DNA of 64,000 nt from Candidatus Avelusimicrobium gallinaceum (GCA_944324965.1 CALUYH010000003.1:1-64000), one strand, 5' to 3'. Counted from the stretch's first letter, positions 16,921 through 25,638 are shown. Made by a program: numbers and translations. Notes: generated by a model from the letters alone, not told the origin.

Positions 16921-19032
16921 CTATTTGAGCAAGGCTTTTCTGGAGAGTCTTACTTTTCCGTTATTGTCAATTTCCACGCATTTTACTTCTACAATGTCGC
17001 CGAGTTTTAACACGTCTTCGACTTTGTTGATGCGGTGTTTTTCAATTTCGGAAATGTGCAACAATCCGTCCTTGCCGGGCAAGATTTCCACAAACGCGCC
17101 GAAGGGCTGAATGGAAACTACTTTACCTTTGTAAATTTTGTTTACTTCGGGTTCGGCAGTCATCATTTCAATTTCGGCTTTGGCCTGGTCCAAGCGGTCG
17201 CTGTTGGCGGCGGCGATGGTTACGATGCCGTCTTCGGCGATGTCAATCTTGGCTTCGGTCGCTTCGGTGATGCGTTTAATGTTCTTGCCGCCGGGGCCGA
17301 TTAAGGCGCCGATTTTGTCCACCGGGATGCGCATTTTGTAAATAATCGGGGCGAAGCGGGAAATGTTCTTTCTCGGTTCGGCGATCGTTTTTTCCATGTG
17401 ATCCATAATGAACATGCGGCCTTTGGTGGCTTGAGAAATAGCCTGGCGCAAAACGTCCAGCGGGATACCCGTTTTGAGTTTTACGTCCATCTGGAACGCC
17501 GTGATACCCTTGCGGGAACCGGTCAGTTTAAAGTCCATATCGCCCAGGTGGTCTTCCAGGCCCATAATATCGGAAAGCACTACAAATTTGCCTTCGCCGG
17601 AGATGGCGCCCATGGCAATGCCGGAGCAGGCGGATTTCATCGGTACGCCCGCGTCAAACAACGCCAAGGAACCGCCGCACACGCTGGCCATGGAGGAAGA
17701 ACCGTTGGATTCCATAATATCGGACACGACGCGAATCGTGTACGGGAATTCTTCTTCGCTGGGGATGAGCGGCATTAAAGCACGGCGGGCAAGTTCCCCG
17801 TGGCCGATTTCGCGGCGGCCCGGAGAGCGGTCCGGTTTGCATTCACCGGTAGCAAAACCCGGGAAGTTGTAGTGCAGCATAAAGCGTTCGTAGGTGGTTT
17901 CGTCCAAGCCTTCCACCATTTGCTGGTCGTCCGGGGTGCCCAGGGTGGCAACCGCCAGGGACTGCGTCTGCCCGCGGGTGAATAGCGCGGAACCGTGGGC
18001 GCGGGGCAGCAAGCCGACCATAGAGCTTAACGGTCTGATTTCGTCGGGTTTGCGGCCGTCCACACGCACGCCTTCGTGCAGTACCAGGTTGCGGGATTCT
18101 TCGTACATAATGTTTTCCAGCGCGATGCCCGCATACACGGCGGCATTTTCGCCGTAGTTCGGGGTCAGTTCTTCGGTGAACGACGCCTTCAGCTGGGCAA
18201 CCTGCGTATCGCGGGTTTGCTTATCGGAAAACGCATGCAGAATTTTTTTGGCTTCTTCGCGGAATTTGCCGTTGGCAAGGTCCGCCACTTCCTGCGGCAG
18301 TTTTTCCACGACATATTCAAATTTCGGTTTGCCGGCCATTTCGCGCAGCTGCATTTGGGCCGCGCACATTTTGTCAATTTCCGGCTTGGCAATTTCCATC
18401 GCTTTAATGATGGCTTCTTCTTCCACTTCTTTGGCGCCGCCTTCCACCATCAAAAGCCCCTGCGCGGAACCGGCAATCACGAGGTCCATATCACAGGTTT
18501 CTTGTTCGGCTTTGGTGGGGTTGACGATGTACTGCCCGTCCTTGCGGCCGATGCGCACCGCGGCGACCGGTTCGTTGAACGGAATGGAAGAAATAACCAG
18601 CGCGGCGGACGAAGCGAGTACGGCCAACACATCGGCGTCGTGCTTGTCATCGCTGGAGATAACCATCGCCGTTACGTTGGTTTCGCAGGCAAAACCTTCC
18701 GGGAAAATCGGGCGGATGGTGCGGTCAATAATGCGGGAAGACAGCGTTTCTTTCTTGCTGGCGCGGCCTTCGCGTTTGAAAAAACCGCCGGGGATTTTGC
18801 CCGCGGCGTAGGTTCTTTCTTTATAATTGACGGTAAGCGGAGTAAAATCGGAAATACCGGGTTTTTGCTCCTTGGTGGAAACGGCGGTGGCCAGCACCAT
18901 CGTTTCACCCATCGTGGCGACTACGGCGCCGTCGGCTTGTTTGGCGATTAGGCCGGTTTCCAGCTTAATCGGCTGGTTGCCCACGGTCACTTCCACGTTG
19001 CGGATATCAAATTTATGATTGAAATTTTGCAT
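16921..19032 (-). CDS. pnp: Polyribonucleotide nucleotidyltransferase (PNPase)
   Basis: A 703-residue PNPase with two RNase PH domains (first about 1-220, second about 310-530), a linking helical domain, a KH domain (KIGALIGPGGKNIKRI) and a C-terminal S1 domain (GKVVSIQPFGAFVEILPG). The second core includes FQMDVKLKTGI, with the metal-binding Asp. It degrades RNA 3'-5' by phosphorolysis and can add tails. It lies 6 nt after rpsO, a conserved pairing. Confidence 0.98.
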   Translation of the reverse strand: MQNFNHKFDIRNVEVTVGNQPIKLETGLIAKQADGAVVATMGETMVLATAVSTKEQKPGISDFTPLTVNYKERTYAAGKIPGGFFKREGRASKKETLSSRIIDRTIRPIFPEGFACETNVTAMVISSDDKHDADVLAVLASSAALVISSIPFNEPVAAVRIGRKDGQYIVNPTKAEQETCDMDLVIAGSAQGLLMVEGGAKEVEEEAIIKAMEIAKPEIDKMCAAQMQLREMAGKPKFEYVVEKLPQEVADLANGKFREEAKKILHAFSDKQTRDTQVAQLKASFTEELTPNYGENAAVYAGIALENIMYEESRNLVLHEGVRVDGRKPDEIRPLSSMVGLLPRAHGSALFTRGQTQSLAVATLGTPDDQQMVEGLDETTYERFMLHYNFPGFATGECKPDRSPGRREIGHGELARRALMPLIPSEEEFPYTIRVVSDIMESNGSSSMASVCGGSLALFDAGVPMKSACSGIAMGAISGEGKFVVLSDIMGLEDHLGDMDFKLTGSRKGITAFQMDVKLKTGIPLDVLRQAISQATKGRMFIMDHMEKTIAEPRKNISRFAPIIYKMRIPVDKIGALIGPGGKNIKRITEATEAKIDIAEDGIVTIAAANSDRLDQAKAEIEMMTAEPEVNKIYKGKVVSIQPFGAFVEILPGKDGLLHISEIEKHRINKVEDVLKLGDIVEVKCVEIDNNGKVRLSRKALLK

Positions 19033-19038
19033 TAGAAG

Positions 19039-19308
19039 TTATTTCCTTAATTTGAGTTCTTGGGTGACTTTTTGATATTTTTCAAAGTCGGTTCTTTTGA
19101 GGTAAGCGAGCAAGCGTCTTCTTTGCCCGACCAGCTTGTTCAGCCCTCTTTCGCCCGCAAAATCTTTCGGGTTGGCTTTGAGGTGGTTGGAAATATACTG
19201 AATGCGTTCCGTGATGAGCGCAATTTGCACGGCGGCGGAGCCGGTGTCGTTCGCACTCGTTTGGAATTTGCTGATGATGTCTTTTCTGTCTTGCATGGAA
19301 AGTACCAT
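19039..19308 (-). CDS. rpsO: Ribosomal protein S15
   Basis: An 89-residue S15, the usual length, with NDTGSAAVQIALITERI near the N-terminus and GQRRRLLAYLKR in the 16S-binding core. It binds the central domain of 16S rRNA early in 30S assembly. The ATG at 19308 gives the family length; a GTG 12 nt upstream and an ATG 12 nt downstream are possible alternatives. A leader of about 110 nt with hairpins precedes it. It is co-transcribed with pnp. Confidence 0.96.
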   Translation of the reverse strand: MVLSMQDRKDIISKFQTSANDTGSAAVQIALITERIQYISNHLKANPKDFAGERGLNKLVGQRRRLLAYLKRTDFEKYQKVTQELKLRK

Positions 19309-19430
19309 TGTATTGTACACTTAGATTGTAATCTGCCGACCAAGCATTCCTTATCCCAAGGGATACCGAGCCGGAGGCCAATCTTCTCCTGTTTTAATTT
19401 TTTATACTTCGTAAAGTACAATTTATTATA
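19309..19430 (-). promoter_or_regulatory. Promoter and structured leader of rpsO-pnp
   Basis: TATAAT on the minus strand at 19425-19430 starts a leader of about 110 nt. It can fold at TACTT-TACG-AAGTA near its 5' end, at the perfect palindrome TATCCCAAGGGATA (19352-19365) and at AGATTGTAATCT just before the start. S15 represses its own mRNA through structured leaders in several bacteria, so this is a candidate autoregulatory element; the folds are inferred by eye. Confidence 0.5.
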
Positions 19431-19440
19431 CCAAATAAAA

Positions 19441-19472
19441 AGGACAAAGAACATACGCCCGTTCTTTGTCCC
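19441..19472 (-). terminator. Perfect 11-bp hairpin, possible second terminator
   Basis: GGACAAAGAAC and GTTCTTTGTCC flank an 8-nt loop, and TTTTTATTT follows on the minus strand. It may back up the terminator at 19493. It also covers the region just upstream of the rpsO -10 box, so an operator role is possible. Confidence 0.55.
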
Positions 19473-19492
19473 TTTCTTATGTATATAGTATA

Positions 19493-19524
19493 GCAAAAAA
19501 GGCGGCGGAATGGTCCCGCCGCCT
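19493..19524 (-). terminator. Terminator after the secreted-protein gene
   Basis: GGCGGCGG / CCGCCGCC stem followed on the minus strand by TTTTTTG. It lies about 22 nt past the stop at 19547. Confidence 0.85.
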
Positions 19525-19546
19525 GCCAAAACAACCGCTTGCGCAA

Positions 19547-20230
19547 TTATTTTTGGGGCTGCTGACGCATAGGGTGCGCCGCGGCCAAGCTCTTGCGCAA
19601 AGAAATCCAACGGGCGTTATTGACGTCCAGGATTAAAATATCGTGCAGCGGCCGCCCGGAGTCCGCGGTGCTTTCTACCGCCAATGCATAATAACCCGTG
19701 CGGCGCGACGTGGTGCGCAATACCAGCACTTCGGTGGCGGAGCCGGCGGACATAAAATTTTCTTCCGCGGGGCCATTTTTCCACACTTGCAGCAGTTCTT
19801 CTAAGGAGTTTGCCGTAAGGGGCGCAAACCGGCGTTTGGTTTGCGGATAAAGGGCTTTGAGTTCTTTTTGCACTCGCTGCAAATAGATAATGTTGCGCGT
19901 GTCTGTATGGTCCGGGCGGTAATATCCCGTAACATAGCCGCGTTCTGCGCTTTGGTTAAAAATTTGGCGTTCTATCTTGTTGGAAAGCACTTGCTGCTGG
20001 GCAGGATTCAAAATTTCACTGGCGTGTTTGCCCAATACAGGGGATACTTTGGCCCCTTTTAAAGGAAACGAAGGGCGAAGAACCGGGATAATCGCACCGG
20101 TTTGGCTCCAGGCAGACACCCCTTTTGTAACCAATCGGGCCGTTTGCGAGAAAGCCGGCAATTCGGCGCATAGGGCCAAACCTAGGCCGAACAAGACTGT
20201 GAGGAACCGTCGTACAAATATAGTCGTCAT
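19547..20230 (-). CDS. Secreted protein of unknown function
   Basis: A 227-residue protein. Residues 1-29 form a signal peptide (VRRFLTVLFGLGLALCAEL, then PAFSQT). The mature part shows no family I recognise; it has a SATEVLVLRTTSRRTGYYALA segment of beta character and ends in a basic, Gln-rich tail. GGAGGAG precedes the ATG at 20230, which fixes the start. It is flanked by terminators and so appears to be a single-gene unit. Confidence 0.72.
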   Translation of the reverse strand: MTTIFVRRFLTVLFGLGLALCAELPAFSQTARLVTKGVSAWSQTGAIIPVLRPSFPLKGAKVSPVLGKHASEILNPAQQQVLSNKIERQIFNQSAERGYVTGYYRPDHTDTRNIIYLQRVQKELKALYPQTKRRFAPLTANSLEELLQVWKNGPAEENFMSAGSATEVLVLRTTSRRTGYYALAVESTADSGRPLHDILILDVNNARWISLRKSLAAAHPMRQQPQK

Positions 20231-20290
20231 AGTAAGAACTCCTCCTTGGTCACATATTATCAAATATCCGCTGCAGATGCACTGTTTTTT

Positions 20291-20339
20291 TAAAAAGAAC
20301 GTCCGCCCGAGGGGTAGCGGGCGGACGCAGGGTGTTCTT
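20291..20339 (-). terminator. Strong terminator after the 56-aa gene
   Basis: A long hairpin, AAGAAC...CGTCCGCCCG / CGGGCGGACG...GTTCTT, followed by a T-rich run on the minus strand. Confidence 0.85.
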
Positions 20340-20361
20340 GTAGGAGGTTTAGAAACACACG

Positions 20362-20532
20362 TTAAAAAACGTAACCCAAATAAAGCGCGGCGTATAGCTC
20401 TGTATTGTAGATTTCCACATCGGATAGCGTATGGAAATCTTTAAATTCCCGGCTGATCCACGCGAACTCACGGTCCAGGCGCTGCTTTTTAATCAGCTGG
20501 GTGGCTAAAGTTTCTTTGGTCAAAGTTTTCAT
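20362..20532 (-). CDS. 56-residue protein of unknown function
   Basis: A small gene with an excellent ribosome site, AAGGAGG 6 nt before the ATG. The product starts MKTLTKETLATQLIKKQRLD and ends AALYLGYVF. It is charged in the first two-thirds, is probably helical, and has an aromatic C-terminus. No signal peptide or Cys is present. A strong terminator follows, and neighbouring genes are separate units, so this looks like a stand-alone gene. I recognise no family. Confidence 0.7.
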   Translation of the reverse strand: MKTLTKETLATQLIKKQRLDREFAWISREFKDFHTLSDVEIYNTELYAALYLGYVF

Positions 20533-20724
20533 ACAGCGCCTCCTTGTGTTAAGTTGTCCTGCTTGATATTAATAAGATACCCTTTTAGACGGTAAAATAA
20601 CAGGGTCATTGGTCCCAACCCGTGCGGGAATTTGGGCCCACTTTTTGGCCCGCAAACGGCCTAATTTTGTTTTTCCTTCGGGCCCAGGCGGTTTTGGGCC
20701 TTTGGGCCCAGAATCTAATTTTGA

Positions 20725-20730
20725 TATACT
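20725..20730 (+). promoter_or_regulatory. Extended -10 promoter for hydE
   Basis: TGATATACT, with the -10 ending 7 nt before the hydE ATG and no Shine-Dalgarno between. TTGGGC 17 nt upstream lies where a -35 would be and overlaps a TTTGGGCCCA repeat. Confidence 0.55.
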
Positions 20731-20737
20731 CATATAT

Positions 20738-21781
20738 ATGCATGCTTCCGCCCCTTCTTTTAAAAAGCCGCCGCTTACCCGCAGCGAGATTGTGGCTCTC
20801 CTTTCGGGTGCGGACAGCCGTGCGCTTTTTCAAACGGCCGACGACGTCCGCCGCCAGTTCGTGGGCGACGCCGTATACCTGCGCGGGCTGATAGAATTTT
20901 CCAACTATTGCAAAAACGATTGTATATACTGCGGGATCCGCCGCTCCAATCATCGGGCCTCCCGCTACCGTATGACGCCGGACGAAATTGTGCAAACGGC
21001 CGAAAAAGCCGTGCAATACGGCTACAAAACGGTGGTGCTGCAATCGGGCGAAGACCTGTGGTTTGACGCGGACAAAATGTCCGACATCATCCGCCGCATT
21101 AAACAGCTGGGCGCGGCCGTAACGCTTAGCTTGGGCGAAAAAACACGCGAAGAATACGCCGCCTTCCGCCAAGCCGGGGCGGACCGCTACCTGCTGCGCA
21201 TTGAGACCACCGACAAAGCTCTCTACGAAAAACTGGACCCGCAAATGAGCTGGGATAACCGCGTGCGCTGTTTGGAAGATTTAAAAGAACTCGGCTACGA
21301 AGTAGGTTCCGGTTCGCTGGTGGGGCTGCCCGGGCAGACGGTGGAAAGCCTGGCCGAAGATTTATTGTTTTTTAAATCGCTGCCGGTGGACATGGCAGGC
21401 ATCGGGCCGTTTATTCCCCACCCCGATACGCCGCTGGCCGCCGAAAGCGCCAAAGGACATTTGGACCTGTCGTTAAAAATGATGGCCGTCATGCGCCTGA
21501 TGCTGCCGGACATCAACATCCCGGCCACGACGGCCATGGAAACGCTCCACCCGCAGGGGCGCCTGATGGCCTTGCAGTGCGGGGCCAACGTGATTATGCC
21601 CAACGTTACGGCGGAAACCTTCAGCCGCAACTACGAACTCTACCCCGGCAAACCGCACCCGGCCGCGTCGGCCGCCGCCGCGTGGAAGGAGCCGCTGGCC
21701 TCCATTGGCAGAACCGTGTCGGACGGGTACGGTTTCCACGGCGACTATTTGAAAGCAAACCCCGGCCGTTTAACCTTTTAG
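20738..21781 (+). CDS. hydE: [FeFe] hydrogenase H-cluster radical SAM maturase
   Basis: A 347-residue radical SAM enzyme. Cys58, Cys62 and Cys65 form the CxxxCxxC that binds the 4Fe-4S cluster (NYCKNDCIYCGIRRSN). The following GYKTVVLQSGED and GIGPFIPHPDTPL stretches are typical of HydE. HydE helps build the organic part of the H-cluster. hydF, hydG and a hydrogenase are not in the window, so they would lie elsewhere. PylB and other HydE-like enzymes are close relatives, so the substrate call is slightly uncertain. Upstream in-frame sequence is intergenic in character, so the ATG at 20738 is used. Confidence 0.88.
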   Translation: MHASAPSFKKPPLTRSEIVALLSGADSRALFQTADDVRRQFVGDAVYLRGLIEFSNYCKNDCIYCGIRRSNHRASRYRMTPDEIVQTAEKAVQYGYKTVVLQSGEDLWFDADKMSDIIRRIKQLGAAVTLSLGEKTREEYAAFRQAGADRYLLRIETTDKALYEKLDPQMSWDNRVRCLEDLKELGYEVGSGSLVGLPGQTVESLAEDLLFFKSLPVDMAGIGPFIPHPDTPLAAESAKGHLDLSLKMMAVMRLMLPDINIPATTAMETLHPQGRLMALQCGANVIMPNVTAETFSRNYELYPGKPHPAASAAAAWKEPLASIGRTVSDGYGFHGDYLKANPGRLTF

Positions 21782-21896
21782 CCGCCCTCGGCAAGAAAAA
21801 ATTTTCTTTTCTTTCGGAAATGTATTACAATATAGAGGACCAAACGGACATCCCGTCCGTTATTCTGTTATTTTTATATTGGAGAGACGACCGCAT

Positions 21897-24695
21897 ATGG
21901 TAAAAAAGACCGTTAAAAAAGCGGCAGCAAAAACCGCCGCGAAAAAGGCCGTAAAAAAAGCAGTAAAATATGTCTACTCGTTTGGAGCGGGTAAAGCCGA
22001 AGGAAACGGCAAAATGAAAGAGTTATTGGGCGGCAAAGGCGCCAACCTGGCGGAAATGGCCGGCCAGTTAAAACTCCCCGTCCCCCCCGGTTTCACCATC
22101 ACCACCGAAGTCTGCACCTATTATTGGAATAACAAACGCACGTATCCCAAATCCTTAAAAGCCGACGTAGAAGCCAATCTCAAAAAAATTGAACGCGAAA
22201 CCAAAAAACAGTTCGGTTCCGAAAAGAACCCGTTGTTGGTATCCGTCCGCTCGGGCGCGCGTGCTTCCATGCCGGGTATGATGGAAACCATTTTGAACAT
22301 CGGCCTGACCGAAAAAACCATCCCGGGTATGATTGCCAAAACCGGTGACCCGCGCTTTGTGTACGACGCGTACCGCCGCTTGATTATGATGTATTCCGAC
22401 GTAGTAATGGAAAAAGCCGCCGGCATTGAACCCAAAGACGGCGAAGGCATCCGCAAAATTTTGGACGGGATGATGGAAGAAGTAAAGCACAAATTGGGCG
22501 TGTCGGACGATACGCATATCCCGGCCGAAGAACTCAAAAAACTCTGCGGCGAATTTAAAGCCACCGTCAAAAAAGTCCTCAAAAAGGACTTCCCGGACGA
22601 CCCGATGGAACAGCTTTGGGGCGCTATCGGCGCGGTGTTTGCCTCTTGGAACGGCAAACGCGCCATCGCCTACCGCAACATTGAAAACATCCCGCACGAT
22701 TGGGGCACCGCCGTCAACGTGCAGACGATGGTTTTCGGCAATATGGGCGACACCAGCGCCACCGGCGTGGCCTTCACGCGCAACCCGGGCAACGGTGACA
22801 GCCACTTCTACGGCGAATACTTAATCAACGCCCAGGGCGAAGACGTCGTGGCCGGTATCCGCACCCCCTCGCCGATGAACAAGTGGTCCACCAACGCCCA
22901 CTCCAAACACCTGCCCACCCTGGAAAAAGTAATGCCCAAGGTGTACAAGGAATTGGACGCCATCCAGAAAAAGTTGGAAAAACACTTCCACGATATGCTG
23001 GATATTGAATTTACCATTGAAGACCAAAAACTGTGGATGCTCCAGTGCCGCGTGGGCAAGAGAAACGGCACCGCGGCCGTGCAGATGGCGTTGGATATGG
23101 TAAAAGAAAGACTAATTTCCAAAGAAGAAGCCGTCCTGCGCGTAACGCCTGCGCAGCTGGGCGAACTTTTGCTGCCGGCCATTGACCCCAAGGCCGAAGC
23201 CGGCGTAACGCCGATTGCCAAAGGGTTGCCCGCGGGTCCCGGCGGTGCGGCGGGCCAGATTGTGTTCAACTCGCACGACGCCATCAAACTGCAGGAACAG
23301 GGCAAAAACGCCATTTTGGTGCGCGAAGAAACCAACCCCGAAGACATTGAAGGCATGCGCGCCGCGGCCGGTATTTTGACCCAGCGCGGCGGTATGACCT
23401 CGCACGCGGCCCTGGTGGCGCGCGGCTGGGGCAAATGCTGTATCGTGGGTTGCGGCGAGCTGGAAATCAACTTAAACGCCAAAACCGTCAAAATGGGCGG
23501 CAAAACCTTTAAAGAAGGCGACGCACTGACCCTGAACGGTACGAAAGGCAACGTGTACGAAGGCGCTTTGAAAATGCTGGAAGCCGGCGAAGGCAACAAA
23601 AACCTGACGGCCTTCCTGGCCCTGTGCGACAAAGTGCGCACCCTTAAAGTACGCGCCAACGCCGATACGGAAGACGACGCCATCAAAGCCCGCAAATTCG
23701 GGGCCGAAGGCATCGGGCTGTTCCGCATTGAACATATGTTCTACGGCAAAAATTCCGACAAGCCGCTTTTCATCCTGCGCAAGATGATTCTTTCCGGCAA
23801 CGAAGCCGAACGCAAAGCCGCGGTGGAAGAGCTCTTCCCGTATATGAAGAAGGAAATCAAAGCCACGATGAAGGCCATGGCCGGCTACGGCGTGACGGTG
23901 CGCCTGATGGACCCGCCGCTGCACGAATTTGTGCCCACCCAGCCCGAAAAACAGGCGGAACTCGCCAAAGCGCTGGGCATTACGATGGACGTATTTAAGG
24001 ACCGCGCCGCCGGCCTGCACGAAGTAAACCCGATGATGGGGCACCGCGGTATCCGCTTGGGTGTGACCTATCCGGAAATTACCACCATGCAGTCCCGCGC
24101 GATTTTTGAATCCGCGGCCGAACTGATTAAAGAAGGCGTCAAAGCCCAGCCGGAAGTGATGATCCCGCTGACCTGCGACGTCAACGAAATCATCAGCCAG
24201 AAGAAGCTCATCCGCGCCGCGTACGACGAAGTGGTAGCCAAGACGAAAGTCAAAAAGCTCAACTTCTCCGTGGGTACGATGATTGAAATCCCCCGTGCGG
24301 CCGTCCTCGCCTACGAAGTCGCGCAGGAAGCGGATTTCTTCTCCTTCGGCACCAACGACCTCACGCAGATGACCTTCGGCTTCTCGCGCGACGACATCGG
24401 TTCTTTCCTGCCCGAATATTTAAAACAGGGTATTTTGGAAGCCGATCCGTTCCAAACCCTGGACCAGCGCGGTGTGGGTATGCTGATTGAACACGCCGTC
24501 TGCGAAGGGCGCGAAGCCAAACCGAACCTCAAAATCGGTATCTGCGGCGAACACGGCGGCGACCCGGCCAGCGTGGAATTCTGCCACCGCGAAGGGTTCA
24601 CCTACGTGTCCTGCTCTGCGTTCCGCGTGCCGATAGCCCGCTTGGCTGCTGCGCAAGCCGCCGCCAAGGACGTATTGGCCAAAAAGCGCAAATAA
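21897..24695 (+). CDS. ppdK: Pyruvate, phosphate dikinase
   Basis: A 932-residue PPDK that interconverts pyruvate, ATP and phosphate with phosphoenolpyruvate, AMP and pyrophosphate. An N-terminal ATP-grasp region (LLGGKGANLAEMA), the phosphohistidine site TSHAALVARG with His503, and a C-terminal TIM barrel with Cys883 (GICGEHGGDP) are all present. In anaerobes it often runs in glycolysis with pyrophosphate economy. The first 22 residues are a Lys/Ala repeat not found in the usual enzyme. GGAGA precedes the ATG. A 5' hairpin ACGGAC-ATCCC-GTCCGT lies in the leader near 21844-21860. Confidence 0.97.
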   Translation: MVKKTVKKAAAKTAAKKAVKKAVKYVYSFGAGKAEGNGKMKELLGGKGANLAEMAGQLKLPVPPGFTITTEVCTYYWNNKRTYPKSLKADVEANLKKIERETKKQFGSEKNPLLVSVRSGARASMPGMMETILNIGLTEKTIPGMIAKTGDPRFVYDAYRRLIMMYSDVVMEKAAGIEPKDGEGIRKILDGMMEEVKHKLGVSDDTHIPAEELKKLCGEFKATVKKVLKKDFPDDPMEQLWGAIGAVFASWNGKRAIAYRNIENIPHDWGTAVNVQTMVFGNMGDTSATGVAFTRNPGNGDSHFYGEYLINAQGEDVVAGIRTPSPMNKWSTNAHSKHLPTLEKVMPKVYKELDAIQKKLEKHFHDMLDIEFTIEDQKLWMLQCRVGKRNGTAAVQMALDMVKERLISKEEAVLRVTPAQLGELLLPAIDPKAEAGVTPIAKGLPAGPGGAAGQIVFNSHDAIKLQEQGKNAILVREETNPEDIEGMRAAAGILTQRGGMTSHAALVARGWGKCCIVGCGELEINLNAKTVKMGGKTFKEGDALTLNGTKGNVYEGALKMLEAGEGNKNLTAFLALCDKVRTLKVRANADTEDDAIKARKFGAEGIGLFRIEHMFYGKNSDKPLFILRKMILSGNEAERKAAVEELFPYMKKEIKATMKAMAGYGVTVRLMDPPLHEFVPTQPEKQAELAKALGITMDVFKDRAAGLHEVNPMMGHRGIRLGVTYPEITTMQSRAIFESAAELIKEGVKAQPEVMIPLTCDVNEIISQKKLIRAAYDEVVAKTKVKKLNFSVGTMIEIPRAAVLAYEVAQEADFFSFGTNDLTQMTFGFSRDDIGSFLPEYLKQGILEADPFQTLDQRGVGMLIEHAVCEGREAKPNLKIGICGEHGGDPASVEFCHREGFTYVSCSAFRVPIARLAAAQAAAKDVLAKKRK

Positions 24696-24710
24696 TCAAA
24701 TTAGCTGCTA

Positions 24711-24748
24711 TGAGGCTTCCCTCTTACCGAGGGAAGCCTTTTTTTTAT
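24711..24748 (+). terminator. Terminator after ppdK
   Basis: AGGCTTCCCTC / GAGGGAAGCCT stem with a TTTTTTTT tail. Confidence 0.9.
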
Positions 24749-24791
24749 TTGCTTTTACTTTTCTTTCGGAGCCTGGCGGTCTGGGCCGTAT

Positions 24792-25388
24792 ATGTACGGT
24801 TACCTCTTTTCCTTCCCGACGGAGGAACGGTTGACAAATTTTCCTTATTTAGCTAAAGTAACTTTCTACATTGGGGGATGTATGCTTCTACTGGTACTTT
24901 TGTTGCTGTTGGTGGCCGCGTGGGCCTTTTATGCCTCTTTCCGTCCGCTAAAACACGGGTTATACCAGGGCGTCAATCCCGCTATTGTTAAATTTTTAAC
25001 GACCGAGCTCAACCGCTTTCCGCTGCACCAGGCCGTTTTCCAAAACGATTTCCACACCGTAGACCGCCTGCTGGCCCTTTCCTACACCTTGGATATGGAA
25101 ACGGACGACGGCCAAACCCCGCTGCATATTGCGGCCCAATGCGGGCTGGACGGAATGTGCCGCCACTTGATCAAGCGCGGGGCGCGGCTGGACAAGCTGG
25201 ATAATTTCGGCGGGACTCCGTTGCACGCCGCGGCCGCCTGCCAAAGCGGGCTGACCGTCATCCAAACGCTTGAAAAGCACGGCGCCGACCTGCACTTAAA
25301 GGACGCCGCCGGGCTCACCCCCCGCGCCGTCGCGCGCAAATACAAGCATTACAAAATTGCCGCCTATCTGAAACTCCGCGGCGCCTAG
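24792..25388 (+). CDS. Membrane-anchored ankyrin-repeat protein
   Basis: A 198-residue protein. One membrane helix spans about residues 28-50 (a Leu-rich run). About three ankyrin repeats follow from residue 75 to the end, with DGQTPLHIAAQCGL and FGGTPLHAAAACQSG the clearest. Ankyrin repeats bind partner proteins; the partner is unknown. The start lacks a clear ribosome site; the ATG at 24792 is the first in frame. Confidence 0.85.
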   Translation: MYGYLFSFPTEERLTNFPYLAKVTFYIGGCMLLLVLLLLLVAAWAFYASFRPLKHGLYQGVNPAIVKFLTTELNRFPLHQAVFQNDFHTVDRLLALSYTLDMETDDGQTPLHIAAQCGLDGMCRHLIKRGARLDKLDNFGGTPLHAAAACQSGLTVIQTLEKHGADLHLKDAAGLTPRAVARKYKHYKIAAYLKLRGA

Positions 25389-25411
25389 GCCGAAAGGTTC
25401 CCTTTTGCCTA

Positions 25412-25456
25412 GGTCCTTTTTCTTCCTGCCGGTGGGCCCAAGGACCCTGGTTTTTT
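25412..25456 (+). terminator. Possible terminator after the ankyrin gene
   Basis: GGTCCTT and AAGGACC pair across a loop that contains a GGGCCC word, and TTTTTT follows a few bases on. The loop is long, so support is moderate. Confidence 0.45.
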
Positions 25457-25500
25457 GCCTCCTAAACAGGCATACTGTTACTATACAGGAGGAAGAATAT

Positions 25501-25593
25501 ATGCAACTATCCGCTGACAAATTTTTAATTATGAGTATGGAATTTATCGCCGTTTCCACCCAAGGGAGCCAAACCCCGTTTTTAGCCGCATAG
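25501..25593 (+). CDS. 30-residue minigene with its own terminator
   Basis: An open frame of 31 codons preceded by AGGAGGA at ideal spacing. The peptide begins MQLSADKFLIMSMEFIAVS and ends GSQTPFLAA. It is preceded by promoter-like TACTAT/TATACA boxes near 25480-25490 and followed 12 nt after the stop by a strong terminator, so it forms a complete small transcription unit of about 140 nt. I recognise no family. It could be a real micropeptide, a leader peptide or a dual-function small RNA. Confidence 0.55.
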   Translation: MQLSADKFLIMSMEFIAVSTQGSQTPFLAA

Positions 25594-25605
25594 TTTTTTC
25601 TCCTT

Positions 25606-25638
25606 GCCGCCTGCTTACCCTGGCAGGCGGTTCTTTTT
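25606..25638 (+). terminator. Terminator after the 30-aa minigene
   Basis: CCGCCTGC / GCAGGCGG stem followed by TTCTTTTT. Confidence 0.88.
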
